Shown here: one piece after another, positions 27,669 through 36,604 of the stretch
Layout of the letters: each line of letters begins with the position of its first letter
Position numbering within the stretch: position 1 is the stretch's first letter
Translations under genes and position numbers: made by a program
Source: Nocardia brasiliensis NBRC 14402
Lineage (GTDB): Bacteria; Actinomycetota; Actinomycetes; Mycobacteriales; Mycobacteriaceae
Assembly: GCF_000308475.2 (NCBI RefSeq)
Contig: NZ_BAFT02000081.1
Coordinates: forward strand, 1-64,000
Direction of reading: 5' to 3'
DNA length: 64,000 nt
The notes under the pieces: generated by a model
What the model was told of the DNA's origin: nothing
The model's database searches: none
The model's input: only the letters and a program-made list of their open reading frames with translations

Positions 27669-28991
27669 TCAGCTCGGGAAGCTGGTCGGGATCGCGGGTT
27701 CGCCGGCGGAGAGCTTCAATCCCTCCCACGGCAGGCTGATCAGGCCGCGGGCCACCTGGTCCCGGCTGTCGGAGAGGGTCGGCAGGTCCGGCACCGGCTT
27801 GCCGTCGCGCACCAGCGGGACGAGCAACTCCCTGGCCTCGAAGCCGTTCGCCGACGGCGCCGGCCCGGCGGCCGGATAGACGATCTCCTCGACGATCGTC
27901 CCGGTCGGCCGGGACAGCCGGATCGCCCGCTTGGTGCCGCCGCGCGACTCCTTGTGGCTGCTGCGCTTGGCGACCGGCACGCCCTCCACCTCGACCAGCT
28001 TGTAGACCATGCCCGCGGTCGGCGCACCCGAGCCGGTGACCAGCGAGGTGCCGACACCGTAGACGTCGACCGGCTCGGCCCGCAGCGCGGCGATCGCGTA
28101 CTCGTCCAGGTCCCCGGACACCACGATCCGGGTCTTGGTCGCGCCGAGACCGTCGAGCTGATCGCGCACCTGCCTGGCCAGCACGCCGAGATCGCCGGAA
28201 TCGATCCGGACACCACCGAGTTCGGGCCCCGCCACCTCGATGGCGGTGGCCACGCCGCGGGTGATGTCGTAGGTGTCGACCAGCAGCGTGGTGCCGATGC
28301 CGAGGGCGGCGACCTGACTGCGGAACGCCGCCGCCTCGTGTTCGCCGCTGCCGCCGGCCAGGCCGGTGTGCAGCAGCGTGAACGCGTGCGCGCTGGTGCC
28401 CGCGCCGGGCACGCCGTAGCGCCGCACCGCCTCCAGATTGGAGGTGGCGTCGAAGCCTGCCAGATACGCGGCCCGGGAGCTGTCCGGCGCGGCGAGTTCG
28501 TGCGTGCGGCGCGAGCCCATTTCGATCATCCGCCGCCCGCCCGCCGCGCTGACCATCCGCGCGGCCGCGGCCGCGATCGCGCTGTCGTGGTTGAGGATCG
28601 ACAGGATCAGCGTTTCCAGCACGACGCATTCGGCAAAGGTGCCGCGCACCGAGAGGATGGGGGAGCCGGGGAAATACAGCTCACCTTCGGCGTAACCGTC
28701 GATCTCGCCGGTGAAGCGGTACGCGCGCAGCCAGTCCACGGTTTCGGTGGGCAGGAACCGTGCGATGACGGACAGTTCGGCCTCGCCGAAACGGAAGTGC
28801 TCCAGCGCGTCGAGCACCCGCGCGGTGCCCGCGACCACGCCGTAGCGGCGACCGTGCGGGAGCCGGCGCGCGAACACCTCGAAGGTGCAGCGGCGATGCG
28901 CCGACCCGTCGGCCAGCGCGGCCGCGAGCATGGTCAGTTCGTACTGGTCGGTCAGCAGCGCGGTGCTGGTGCCGCCATCGCGGATGTCCAC
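27669..28991 (-). CDS. pncB: Nicotinate phosphoribosyltransferase
   Basis: A 440-aa enzyme making nicotinate mononucleotide from nicotinate and PRPP. Strong match to Rv1330c: LLTDQYELTMLAAAL, FEVFARRLP, GDIDGYAEGELYFPGSP-like region, IEMGSRRTHE, RIDSGDLGVLAR, VSGDLDE and GTSLVTGSGAP. I chose the GTG at 28991 because a TACAGT hexamer ends 6 bases upstream, inside the longer possible frame that would start at 29024; the mRNA is probably leaderless. Confidence 0.95.
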   Translation of the reverse strand: MDIRDGGTSTALLTDQYELTMLAAALADGSAHRRCTFEVFARRLPHGRRYGVVAGTARVLDALEHFRFGEAELSVIARFLPTETVDWLRAYRFTGEIDGYAEGELYFPGSPILSVRGTFAECVVLETLILSILNHDSAIAAAAARMVSAAGGRRMIEMGSRRTHELAAPDSSRAAYLAGFDATSNLEAVRRYGVPGAGTSAHAFTLLHTGLAGGSGEHEAAAFRSQVAALGIGTTLLVDTYDITRGVATAIEVAGPELGGVRIDSGDLGVLARQVRDQLDGLGATKTRIVVSGDLDEYAIAALRAEPVDVYGVGTSLVTGSGAPTAGMVYKLVEVEGVPVAKRSSHKESRGGTKRAIRLSRPTGTIVEEIVYPAAGPAPSANGFEARELLVPLVRDGKPVPDLPTLSDSRDQVARGLISLPWEGLKLSAGEPAIPTSFPS

Positions 28992-29115
28992 GCAGCCACT
29001 GTAGACAGCCCGGCCGCGCATCATAGGTCGGTGCCCGGCCGCTGACCTGGAAAATGCGCGAATCCGGGCAGATCGGGGTGTTGCTCATTCGGAGTCGAGT
29101 CGTACCCTTGACGTT

Positions 29116-29466
29116 ATGGCCTTGTGCAACATAGTCCGAGGCGGCGTCGTGGTGGACGCCGTGGACGCGACACTGTCGGCGGCACAGGCGACCCCGGAGG
29201 CGGTCGAATACACCGAGATCTTGGAGGCGGAAGATCGCCCGTGGGTCACTGTGGTCTGGGACGACCCGGTCAACCTCATGCACTATGTCGCCTACATCTT
29301 TCAAAAGCTTTTCGGCTACAGCAAAGCGAAGGCGACCGAGCTGATGCTCCTGGTGCACAACGAGGGCAAAGCGGTGGTTTCCTCCGGTTCCCGGGACAAG
29401 ATGGAACACGATGTCCAACGGCTGCACGCCGCCGGTCTCTGGGCGACCATGCAGCGGGACGACTGA
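29116..29466 (+). CDS. clpS: ClpS adaptor for ClpAP-type protease
   Basis: A 116-aa adaptor that hands N-degron substrates to ClpC1P1P2. The core WVTVVWDDPVNLMHYV, FGYSKAKATELMLLVHNEGKAVV and LHAAGLWATM are diagnostic. The N-terminal 40 residues are variable, as in other ClpS proteins, and longer than in M. tuberculosis. TACCCT (29103-29108) ends 7 bases before the ATG: leaderless. Divergent from pncB and first of a long forward run. Confidence 0.96.
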   Translation: MALCNIVRGGVVVDAVDATLSAAQATPEAVEYTEILEAEDRPWVTVVWDDPVNLMHYVAYIFQKLFGYSKAKATELMLLVHNEGKAVVSSGSRDKMEHDVQRLHAAGLWATMQRDD

Positions 29467-29488
29467 CCAGGACGACTACCCTGACGCC

Positions 29489-30058
29489 GTGCGGAAGTGG
29501 AGCAGGAAGAACTCGCTGAGCGGTCTCAAACTGCGATCCGAGATGGACGCACGCGAGGCCAACGTGCTGCGGTCGCTGGTCGGTGCGGTGTCCGGATTGC
29601 TGACCGAACGAGCCGATGCCGCGCCGGAGGACGACCTCGCCGCGTTGACCGGCCTGCGCACGGGTAACACCGTCGCACCGGAGGATCCCCGGTTGCGCCG
29701 GCTGCTGCCGGATTTCCATCGGCCCGAGCCTGGTTCGCCCGACGCCGACCGCGCCGACCTGAACAGCGCCCTGCGCGGCCTGCACGAGCCGGAGATCATC
29801 GACGCCAAGCTGGCCGCGGGTTCGGTGATCCTGGAAACGCTGCCCAGCGCGGGCGGCAAGATCGTGCTGACCCCCGAGCAGGCCGACGCGTGGCTGACCG
29901 CGCTGACCGATGTCCGGCTGGCCCTGGGCACGGTGCTCGGCATCGACGCGGACACCCCCGATCACCTGAGCCCCGACGATCCGCGCGCGCCGCACCTGGA
30001 CGTCTACCACTGGCTCACCTGGATGCAGGACTCGTTGCTGCAGGCGCTCGCGCCCTGA
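29489..30058 (+). CDS. DUF2017 protein
   Basis: A 189-aa acidic, helical protein in the position of Rv1332, directly after clpS as in most actinobacteria. No catalytic motif is visible; function unknown, though the constant link with clpS suggests a role in proteolysis. The GTG at 29489 follows TACCCT by 6 bases, so the gene may have its own leaderless start although it lies only 22 bases after clpS. A frame extension into clpS is rejected. Confidence 0.82.
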   Translation: MRKWSRKNSLSGLKLRSEMDAREANVLRSLVGAVSGLLTERADAAPEDDLAALTGLRTGNTVAPEDPRLRRLLPDFHRPEPGSPDADRADLNSALRGLHEPEIIDAKLAAGSVILETLPSAGGKIVLTPEQADAWLTALTDVRLALGTVLGIDADTPDHLSPDDPRAPHLDVYHWLTWMQDSLLQALAP

Positions 30059-30089
30059 GTCCGCCCCACCCCCGAGCAGGAGCCGACGT

Positions 30090-31157
30090 ATGAATGCGCA
30101 AGCGGGCAAACGGAATTCGCTGACCGACGTGGCGGGCCTGCTCGTCGGGCAGCAGCACGTCATCGACGCGGACGCCACCCTCGGCACGGGCGCCGCGACC
30201 GGCACCACCGTCGTCTACGCGCCGAACGGCGCGGTCGCCGCCGTCGATGTGCGCGGTGCCGGGCCGGGTACCCGCGAGACCGATCTGCTCGATCCGGCCA
30301 ACACGGTCCGCCAGGCCAATGCGATCCTGCTCAGCGGCGGCAGCGCCTACGGGCTCGCCGCCGCCGACGGTGTGATGCGCTGGCTGGAGGAGCAGGGCCA
30401 GGGCATTCCGATGGATCCGACCGACGCGAGCCGGGTGGTCCCGATCGTGCCGGGTGCGGTGATCTTCGATCTTCCGGTGGGCGCGTGGGGCATTCGGCCC
30501 ACCGCCGACTTCGGCTACCGGGCCGCGGCGGCCGCGGCGCTCGAATTCGAGCGGGGCACGGTGGGCGCGGGCGTCGGTGCGCGGGCCGGTTCGATCAAGG
30601 GCGGCATCGGCACCGCGAGTGTGGTGATCGGCGGTGGCGCCGCGGCGGGGGCGACGGTGTCGGCGCTCGTCGTCGCCAATTGCGCGGGCTCGGTGATCGA
30701 TCCGCGCACCGGGCTGCCGTGGGGCGTGGGTACCGACGGCCCGGAGTTCTTCGGCCTGCGGCCCGGCACGGCCGAGGAGGTCGCGCGGGCGAACGCACTG
30801 CCGGGCAAGCGGATGGCGCTCAACACGACCATCGGCGTGGTGGCCACCGACGCACCCCTGGGTCCCACCGCCTGCAAGCGCCTGGCCGTGGTCGCGCACG
30901 ACGGACTGGCCCGTGCGGTCCGGCCCGCGCACTCGCCGTTCGACGGCGACACGCTCTTCGCGCTGGCCACCGGTACCTGGGTGCCGCCGGAGGGCATCGC
31001 GCTGCCGCCCGCGTTCCCGCCGGACGTACAGCTCATCGACCAGCTCGGCACCGCCGCCGCGCTGTGCGTGGAGCGGGCCATCGTCGACGCCATTCTGTGT
31101 GCGACCTCGGTCGCGGGCGTGCCCGCGTATCGCGATCTCTTCCCGCCCGCGCGCTGA
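30090..31157 (+). CDS. P1-family (DmpA-like) aminopeptidase/amidase
   Basis: A 355-aa N-terminal-nucleophile hydrolase of the DmpA/nylon-oligomer-hydrolase group, counterpart of Rv1333. Autocleavage is expected between Asn245 and Thr246 (MALNTTIGVVATDA), freeing the nucleophilic Thr. Other family marks: LLSGGSAYGLAAADGV and GARAGSIKGGIGTAS. AGGAG lies 7 bases before the ATG. Natural substrate unknown. Confidence 0.9.
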   Translation: MNAQAGKRNSLTDVAGLLVGQQHVIDADATLGTGAATGTTVVYAPNGAVAAVDVRGAGPGTRETDLLDPANTVRQANAILLSGGSAYGLAAADGVMRWLEEQGQGIPMDPTDASRVVPIVPGAVIFDLPVGAWGIRPTADFGYRAAAAAALEFERGTVGAGVGARAGSIKGGIGTASVVIGGGAAAGATVSALVVANCAGSVIDPRTGLPWGVGTDGPEFFGLRPGTAEEVARANALPGKRMALNTTIGVVATDAPLGPTACKRLAVVAHDGLARAVRPAHSPFDGDTLFALATGTWVPPEGIALPPAFPPDVQLIDQLGTAAALCVERAIVDAILCATSVAGVPAYRDLFPPAR

Positions 31158-31284
31158 TTCCGCGCACCCCGGACACGCCGGGCCCGAGCGGGCGAACCGA
31201 CCGGCCGACCGGTCGCGGGGAATAGCCGAATATTGTGACTGGTTGTCGACTGCGATGGGTCGGCACAGCGGAAAGGTTTGACTC

Positions 31285-31707
31285 GTGCTGGTGATCAGGG
31301 CCGACCTCGTAGCGGCGATGGTGGCGCACGCGCGCGCCGACCACCCCGACGAGGCCTGCGGCGTCATCGCCGGACCGGAGGGCTCGGACCGGCCGGAGCG
31401 GTTCGTCGCCATGATCAACGCCGAGCGTTCGCCGACCTTCTACCGTTTCGATTCCGGCGAGCAGCTGCGCGTCTGGCGCGCCATGGACGACGCCGACGAG
31501 ACGCCGGTGGTGATCTACCACTCGCACACCGCCACCGAGGCCTATCCGAGCCGCACCGACGTGTCCTACGCGTCCGAGCCCTACGCCCACTATGTGCTGA
31601 TCTCCACCCGTGATCCGGAACAGCACGAGCTGCGCAGCTACCGCATCGTCGACGGCGAGGTCACCGAGGAACCGGTGCGCATCGTCGACGCCTACGAATC
31701 CGTCTGA
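31285..31707 (+). CDS. mec: Mec, JAMM metalloprotease releasing cysteine from CysO
   Basis: A 140-aa Mpn/JAMM zinc peptidase matching Rv1334. Glu23 and the HxHx7SxxD site (His79, His81, Ser89, Asp92) are intact. In M. tuberculosis Mec removes the cysteine that CysM adds to the CysO C-terminus. GTG start with GGAAAGG 8 bases upstream. Followed by cysO after 33 bases and cysM; the complete three-gene set is present. Confidence 0.95.
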   Translation: MLVIRADLVAAMVAHARADHPDEACGVIAGPEGSDRPERFVAMINAERSPTFYRFDSGEQLRVWRAMDDADETPVVIYHSHTATEAYPSRTDVSYASEPYAHYVLISTRDPEQHELRSYRIVDGEVTEEPVRIVDAYESV

Positions 31708-31740
31708 ACCGATGCCTGTTCGTGAAACCGAGGAGTTCTC

Positions 31741-32013
31741 ATGCCGGTAACCGTGTCCATCCCGACCATCATGCGTGGCCTCACCGGAGGCGAGAAGCGC
31801 GTGCAGGCGCAGGGCGCGACTCTGTCCGCGCTGATCGATGACCTCGAGGCGAACCATCCCGGGCTCGCCGAGCGGCTGCTCAAGGACGGCAAGCTGAACC
31901 GCTACGTCAACATCTACGTCGACGACGAGGACGTGCGTTTCGCGGGCGGCCTCGCGGCCGAGGTGCCCGCCGACGCGAGCGTGACGATCCTGCCTGCCGT
32001 CGCCGGAGGCTGA
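31741..32013 (+). CDS. cysO: CysO ubiquitin-like sulfur carrier
   Basis: A 90-aa MoaD/ThiS-fold protein ending in AVAGG. As thiocarboxylate it donates sulfur to O-phosphoserine-derived aminoacrylate on CysM. The diglycine is the very C-terminus, so no processing is needed. Matches Rv1335. Nine bases separate its stop from cysM. Confidence 0.95.
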   Translation: MPVTVSIPTIMRGLTGGEKRVQAQGATLSALIDDLEANHPGLAERLLKDGKLNRYVNIYVDDEDVRFAGGLAAEVPADASVTILPAVAGG

Positions 32014-32021
32014 CCGACACC

Positions 32022-32984
32022 GTGGCGCGCTACGAATCGCTGATCGCGACGCTCGGCAACACCCCGCTGGTCGGGCTGCGCACCCTGTCCCCGCAGTGGG
32101 ACGGGGAGCACCACGTGCGGCTGTGGGCCAAGCTGGAAGACCGCAATCCCACCGGTTCCATCAAGGACCGGCCCGCCCTGCGGATGATCGAACAGGCCGA
32201 ACGGGACGGACTGTTGCGGCCCGGCTGCACCATCCTGGAACCCACCAGCGGCAACACCGGCATCTCCCTGGCTATGGCCGCCAAGCTCAAGGGCTATCAG
32301 CTGGTCTGTGTGCTGCCGGAGAACACCTCGGTGGAGCGGCGGCAGCTGCTCACCATGTTCGGCGCGCAGATCATCGACTCCCCGGCCGCCGGCGGTTCGA
32401 ATCAGGCGGTGGCGCGGGCCAAGCAGATCGCGGCCGAGCACCCCGACTGGGTGATGCTCTACCAGTACGGCAACCCGGCCAACGCGCTGGCGCACTACGA
32501 GACCACCGGTCCGGAGATCCTGGCCGACCTGCCCGAGATCACCCACTTCGTCGCGGGCCTCGGCACCACGGGCACGCTCATGGGCACCGGCCGATTCCTG
32601 CGCGAGAAGGTGCCGGGCATCGAGATCGTCGCCGCCGAGCCGCGCTACGGCGAACTGGTCTACGGGTTGCGCAACATCGATGAGGGCTTCATCCCCGAGC
32701 TGTACGACGAATCGGTGCTGACCACCCGCTTCTCGGTGGGGCCGTTCGACGCGGTGAAACGCACCCGCGAACTGGTCTCGGAGGAAGGCATTTTCGCGGG
32801 CATCTCGACCGGTGCGATCCTGCACGCCGCGCTCGGGGTCGCCCGGAAGGCGGCGAAGGCGGGCGCCCGCGCCGATATCGCGTTCGTGGTGGCCGACGGC
32901 GGCTGGAAGTACCTGTCGACCGGCGCGTACGACGGCACGCTGGAAGAGGCCGAGGAACGCCTCGACGGACAGCTCTGGGCCTGA
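32022..32984 (+). CDS. cysM: CysM, O-phosphoserine sulfhydrylase (CysO-dependent)
   Basis: A 320-aa PLP enzyme of the cysteine synthase family, matching Rv1336. Lys48 in NPTGSIKDRPA binds PLP; PTSGNTGIS and GLGTTGTLMG bind substrate and phosphate. It uses O-phosphoserine and thiocarboxylated CysO, a route resistant to oxidative stress. GTG start close behind cysO without a strong ribosome site, probably coupled. Confidence 0.95.
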   Translation: MARYESLIATLGNTPLVGLRTLSPQWDGEHHVRLWAKLEDRNPTGSIKDRPALRMIEQAERDGLLRPGCTILEPTSGNTGISLAMAAKLKGYQLVCVLPENTSVERRQLLTMFGAQIIDSPAAGGSNQAVARAKQIAAEHPDWVMLYQYGNPANALAHYETTGPEILADLPEITHFVAGLGTTGTLMGTGRFLREKVPGIEIVAAEPRYGELVYGLRNIDEGFIPELYDESVLTTRFSVGPFDAVKRTRELVSEEGIFAGISTGAILHAALGVARKAAKAGARADIAFVVADGGWKYLSTGAYDGTLEEAEERLDGQLWA

Positions 32985-33063
32985 GCCTTTCCCACGGTAG
33001 CGCGCGGCGCCGGTCGGTACCCTCGAAGGGGCGGGCCGTCGCCCGCGTCCCGAGGAGGTGCCG

Positions 33064-33786
33064 ATGACCGGCGTCGGTTCGTCGTTCGATCCGGATCGGA
33101 TAGCGCGGATCCGCGCGCAACCGGCCAAGCCGGGTGCCGCGGCTGGGGCGCCGGGCGCGCCTGCGAAATCCACCGATTTCGCGGTGCTGCGGCAGCTGTG
33201 GTTGCGCGCCGGGGTGCTGATCGCCGGATTCGTCGCGCTGCTGTACGGCATCGAGGGCGTCGACACCCTCGACAACAACCAGCTCGACAATGCCGGAATC
33301 CATCCTCGCGACGCCGACGGGCTGTGGGGGATCGTGTTCGCGCCGCTGCTGCACAATGGCTGGCCGCATCTGGTCGGCAACACCCTGCCGGTGCTCCTGC
33401 TCGGATTCCTGGCGTTGTGCGCGGGCATCGGGCGCGGCCTGGTCGCCACCGCGATCATCTGGATCGTGGCCGGCCTCGGCACCTGGCTGACCGGCGCCAC
33501 CGGCTCCGTGCACCTGGGCGCGTCGGTTCTGGTGTTCGGCTGGTTGACATTCTTGATCTCGCGCGGCTGGTTCGCCCGCAACGTCGGGCAAATCGTGCTC
33601 GGGCTGGTCGTGCTGGCGTTCTACGGGTCGCTGCTGTGGGGGGTATTGCCCGGTCAGCCCGGAATCTCTTGGCAGGGCCATCTTTTCGGGGCGGTGGGTG
33701 GATTGCTCGCCGGCTGGGTACTCTCTGGTGATGCACGTCGAAGTCGTCGCGGGGATCAGCAGGGAATCATTGCGTCGCCACGGTGA
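33064..33786 (+). CDS. Rhomboid-family intramembrane serine protease
   Basis: A 240-aa protein with a cytosolic N-terminal 45 residues and about six or seven helices, counterpart of Rv1337. Catalytic Ser is in GSVHLGASVLVFG and His in SWQGHLFGAVGG; the first loop motif HNGWPHLVGNTLP is typical. Substrates unknown. GAGGAGG precedes the ATG; an in-frame GTG at 33058 overlaps that ribosome site and is rejected. In M. tuberculosis murI follows, here it does not. Confidence 0.9.
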   Translation: MTGVGSSFDPDRIARIRAQPAKPGAAAGAPGAPAKSTDFAVLRQLWLRAGVLIAGFVALLYGIEGVDTLDNNQLDNAGIHPRDADGLWGIVFAPLLHNGWPHLVGNTLPVLLLGFLALCAGIGRGLVATAIIWIVAGLGTWLTGATGSVHLGASVLVFGWLTFLISRGWFARNVGQIVLGLVVLAFYGSLLWGVLPGQPGISWQGHLFGAVGGLLAGWVLSGDARRSRRGDQQGIIASPR

Positions 33787-33855
33787 GCGTGCGGCCCTTC
33801 GAGAAATGTGGGGGATAGTTTCTTGAGCGCAGAATCGTCGTGGCAGCATGGGGGA

Positions 33856-34620
33856 ATGCGCCTAACCGTCCTCGGGTGCTCGGGCAGTGTGTCCGGCCCG
33901 GACTCCCCAGCGTCGGGGTATTTGCTGACCGGCCCGGATATGCGGCCGGTGGTGATCGATTTCGGACCCGGCGTGCTCGGCGCGTTGCAGCGCTACGCCG
34001 ACCCCGGTGAGGTCGACATCTTTCTCACCCATCTGCATGCCGATCACTGCCTGGATCTGCCCGGGCTGCTGGTCTGGCGGCGCTACCACCCCACACCCCC
34101 GGTCGGCCGGGCCATCGTGCGCGGACCGTCGGACAGCGCGCTGCGGATCGGCAACGCCTCGGCCGAGGTCGGCGGCGAATGCGACGACTGGTCCGACGTG
34201 ATCGACCACCGCCCGTGGAACGTCGAGGAGACAGTGGAATTCGGGCCGGGCCACACGGTGTCGGCGTTCCGGATGTTCCATCCGCCGGAGTCCTACGGTC
34301 TGCGGATCGTCACCGCCGCCGGGCGCACGTTCGTCTACACCGGCGACACCGCGATGTGCGAGTCGGTGCGTGAACTCGCACGCGGCGCCGACATCCTGAT
34401 GGCCGAGGCGTCCTGGACCCACGATCCCGCGAATCGGCCACCCGGCATTCATCTTTCGGGCACCGAGGCCGGACAGATCGCGGCCGAGGCCGGCGTGAAA
34501 GAGTTGCTGCTCACCCATATCCCGCCGTGGACCTCGCGGGAAGACGTGATCGCGGAAGCCAAGGCGCAGTTCACCGGACCGGTGCACGCGGTCGCGCCGG
34601 GCGAGACCTTCGATATCTGA
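33856..34620 (+). CDS. MBL-fold phosphodiesterase (Rv1339-like)
   Basis: A 254-aa metallo-beta-lactamase-fold hydrolase. The metal motif THLHADHC and later GDTAMC and LLTHIPPW supply the ligands. The mycobacterial counterpart Rv1339 is an atypical class II cyclic-nucleotide phosphodiesterase; RNase Z-like relatives are the alternative. GGGGGA sits just before the ATG. A longer frame from 33808 is less likely. Confidence 0.87.
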   Translation: MRLTVLGCSGSVSGPDSPASGYLLTGPDMRPVVIDFGPGVLGALQRYADPGEVDIFLTHLHADHCLDLPGLLVWRRYHPTPPVGRAIVRGPSDSALRIGNASAEVGGECDDWSDVIDHRPWNVEETVEFGPGHTVSAFRMFHPPESYGLRIVTAAGRTFVYTGDTAMCESVRELARGADILMAEASWTHDPANRPPGIHLSGTEAGQIAAEAGVKELLLTHIPPWTSREDVIAEAKAQFTGPVHAVAPGETFDI

Positions 34621-34667
34621 GCTCACCCGCCCCGCCGGCTCCACCCCCCACCCTTTAGGCTGTCCGC

Positions 34668-35438
34668 GTGTCTAGACGAGCCGATGGCAGGGCGGACGAC
34701 GAACTCCGCGAGGTACGGATCACCCGGGGGTTCACCACCCATCCGGCGGGCTCGGTGCTGGTGGAGTTCGGGCAGACGCGGGTGATGTGCACGGCCAGCG
34801 TCACCGAGGGGGTGCCGCCGTGGCGGCGGGACTCCGGACTCGGTTGGCTCACCGCCGAATACGCGATGCTGCCCGCGGCGACGCACACCCGCAGCGGCCG
34901 TGAATCGGTGAAGGGCCGCGTCGGTGGCCGCACCCAGGAGATCAGCCGGTTGGTCGGCCGTTCGCTGCGGGCGTGCATCGACCTGGCCGCGATCGGCGAG
35001 AACACCATCGCGATCGACTGCGACGTGCTCCAAGCCGACGGCGGCACCAGGACCGCCGCGATCACCGGCGCGTACGTCGCGCTGTCCGACGCGGTCACCT
35101 ACCTGGGGGCCGCGGGCGGTCTGGCCGACCCGCAGCCGATCTCCTGCGCGATCGCCGCCGTGAGCGTCGGCGTGGTGGACGGCCGGGTGCGACTCGACCT
35201 GCCCTACGAAGAGGATTCGCGCGCCGAGGTCGACATGAACGTGGTCGCCACCGACACCGGGACCCTGGTCGAGATCCAGGGCACCGGCGAGGGCGCCACC
35301 TTCCCGCGGTCCACCCTGGACAAGCTGCTCGACTCCGCGCTCGCCGGTTGCGAGCAACTGTTCGCCATTCAGAAAGAGGCGCTGGCCCTGCCGTATCCCG
35401 GTGTGCTGCCGGAGCCGTCCGAGTCGAAGAAGAAGTAA
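34668..35438 (+). CDS. rph: Ribonuclease PH
   Basis: A 256-aa phosphorolytic 3' exoribonuclease that trims tRNA precursors. Family marks include RADGRADDELR, GWLTAEYAMLPAATHTR, GRTQEISRLVGRSLRA and DCDVLQADGGTRTAAI. GTG start, 6 bases after TAGGCT (34656-34661), probably leaderless. Its TAA overlaps the rdgB ATG. Confidence 0.96.
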   Translation: MSRRADGRADDELREVRITRGFTTHPAGSVLVEFGQTRVMCTASVTEGVPPWRRDSGLGWLTAEYAMLPAATHTRSGRESVKGRVGGRTQEISRLVGRSLRACIDLAAIGENTIAIDCDVLQADGGTRTAAITGAYVALSDAVTYLGAAGGLADPQPISCAIAAVSVGVVDGRVRLDLPYEEDSRAEVDMNVVATDTGTLVEIQGTGEGATFPRSTLDKLLDSALAGCEQLFAIQKEALALPYPGVLPEPSESKKK

Positions 35439-36046
35439 TGACGCGTCGCGTGCTGGTCGCAAGCCGTAATGCCAAGAAGCTGAACGAACTGCGCCGCATC
35501 CTCGCCGAGGCGGGGATCGCGGGCATCGAGATCGTCGGGCTCGACGACGTCCCCGCCTACGACGAGGCGCCCGAGACCGGCGCGACGTTCGAGGAGAACG
35601 CGCTTGCCAAGGCGCGCGACGGGGCCGCGGCCACCGGATTGGCTTGTGTCGCAGACGATTCCGGGATCGAGGTGGACGCGCTCAACGGCATGCCCGGCGT
35701 GCTCTCGGCGCGCTGGGCGGGCAAGCACGGCGACGACGCGGCCAACAACGCGCTGCTGCTGGCGCAGCTCGGTGATGTGCCGGACGAGCGTCGCGGCGCC
35801 CGGTTCGTCTCCACCTGTGCGCTGGTCGTGCCGGACGGCGCGGAACTCGTGGTGCGTGGCGAATGGCCGGGCACGGTCGGCCGGAAACCGCTGGGCGAGG
35901 GCGGTTTCGGCTACGACCCGCTGTTCTTCCCGGACGGTGGCGACCTCTCCGCGGCGCAGTTGACGCCCGCGCAGAAGGACGCGGTGTCGCACCGCGGCCG
36001 CGCGCTGACCCAGTTGCTGCCCGCGCTCACCGAGCTCGCCGACTGA
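35438..36046 (+). CDS. rdgB: dITP/XTP pyrophosphatase (RdgB/HAM1)
   Basis: A 202-aa house-cleaning NTPase removing ITP, XTP and dITP. SRNAKKLNEL (substrate loop), ETGATFEENALAKAR, ADDSGIEVDAL (metal/catalytic Asp), GFGYDPLFF and VSHRGRA are diagnostic. The start overlaps the rph stop (TAATG), as in Rv1340-Rv1341. Converges on the DUF3817 gene with a 3-base gap. Confidence 0.96.
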   Translation: MTRRVLVASRNAKKLNELRRILAEAGIAGIEIVGLDDVPAYDEAPETGATFEENALAKARDGAAATGLACVADDSGIEVDALNGMPGVLSARWAGKHGDDAANNALLLAQLGDVPDERRGARFVSTCALVVPDGAELVVRGEWPGTVGRKPLGEGGFGYDPLFFPDGGDLSAAQLTPAQKDAVSHRGRALTQLLPALTELAD

Positions 36047-36049
36047 GCG

Positions 36050-36604
36050 TCAGACGCCGAAGTCCTGCTTGACCTTCTTCGCGTTGACGTGCTCGACGAA
36101 GAAGGACAGCAGCGGGATGGTGCCGGCGAGCAGGGTGCCGACGGTGCGCAGCACCGGCCAGCGCACCTTGACCGCGAGGTCGGCGGTGACCAGCAGGTAG
36201 ACGAAGTACACCCAGCCGTGCACCACGGCGATCCAGCTCGGGGTGTGCACGTCGAAGCCGTACTTGGCGATCATCTCGCCGGTGAGCAGCAGCAGCCAGA
36301 GACCGGTGACCCAGGCCAGGGTGCGGTAGCGCAGCAGTGCGGCCCTGATCTTCTCGGTTTTGTCCGAGCCGGTGGCGGGCGCGGCTTCCTGCTCCTGCGG
36401 CGCTTTGCCGCCGCGCAGTGCGGTGGCCAGCGTGCCATCGGTCGTCGAGGCCACCGCGCGGTCGGCCGAGGCGGCGGTGCGGTCTGCGGCCGCGTTCGCG
36501 GTCGAGTCGCCGGCGGTCGCCTCGACGCTGTCCGGTGTCTGCGACAGGTGGGTCTCCTCAGCCGAGCCCGAACCGCCCTCGGTGAAATTCTCGCTGGTGG
36601 TCAA
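36050..36604 (-). CDS. DUF3817 membrane protein with low-complexity N-terminus
   Basis: A 184-aa counterpart of Rv1342c. Residues 1 to about 85 are an acidic, Ala/Thr/Ser-rich disordered tail; residues about 90-184 are a DUF3817 unit with three helices (ALLRYRTLAWVTGLWLLLL start). The start is TTG, overlapping the stop of the upstream gene (TTGA), with GGAAAG 7 bases before; no better ATG exists. Function unknown. Second family member of the window after 6685. Confidence 0.8.
   Translation of the reverse strand: MTTSENFTEGGSGSAEETHLSQTPDSVEATAGDSTANAAADRTAASADRAVASTTDGTLATALRGGKAPQEQEAAPATGSDKTEKIRAALLRYRTLAWVTGLWLLLLTGEMIAKYGFDVHTPSWIAVVHGWVYFVYLLVTADLAVKVRWPVLRTVGTLLAGTIPLLSFFVEHVNAKKVKQDFGV

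Noticed and set aside
33058..33066. GTG start for the rhomboid gene at 33058
   Set aside because: The GTG is part of the GAGGAGGTG ribosome site of the ATG at 33064.
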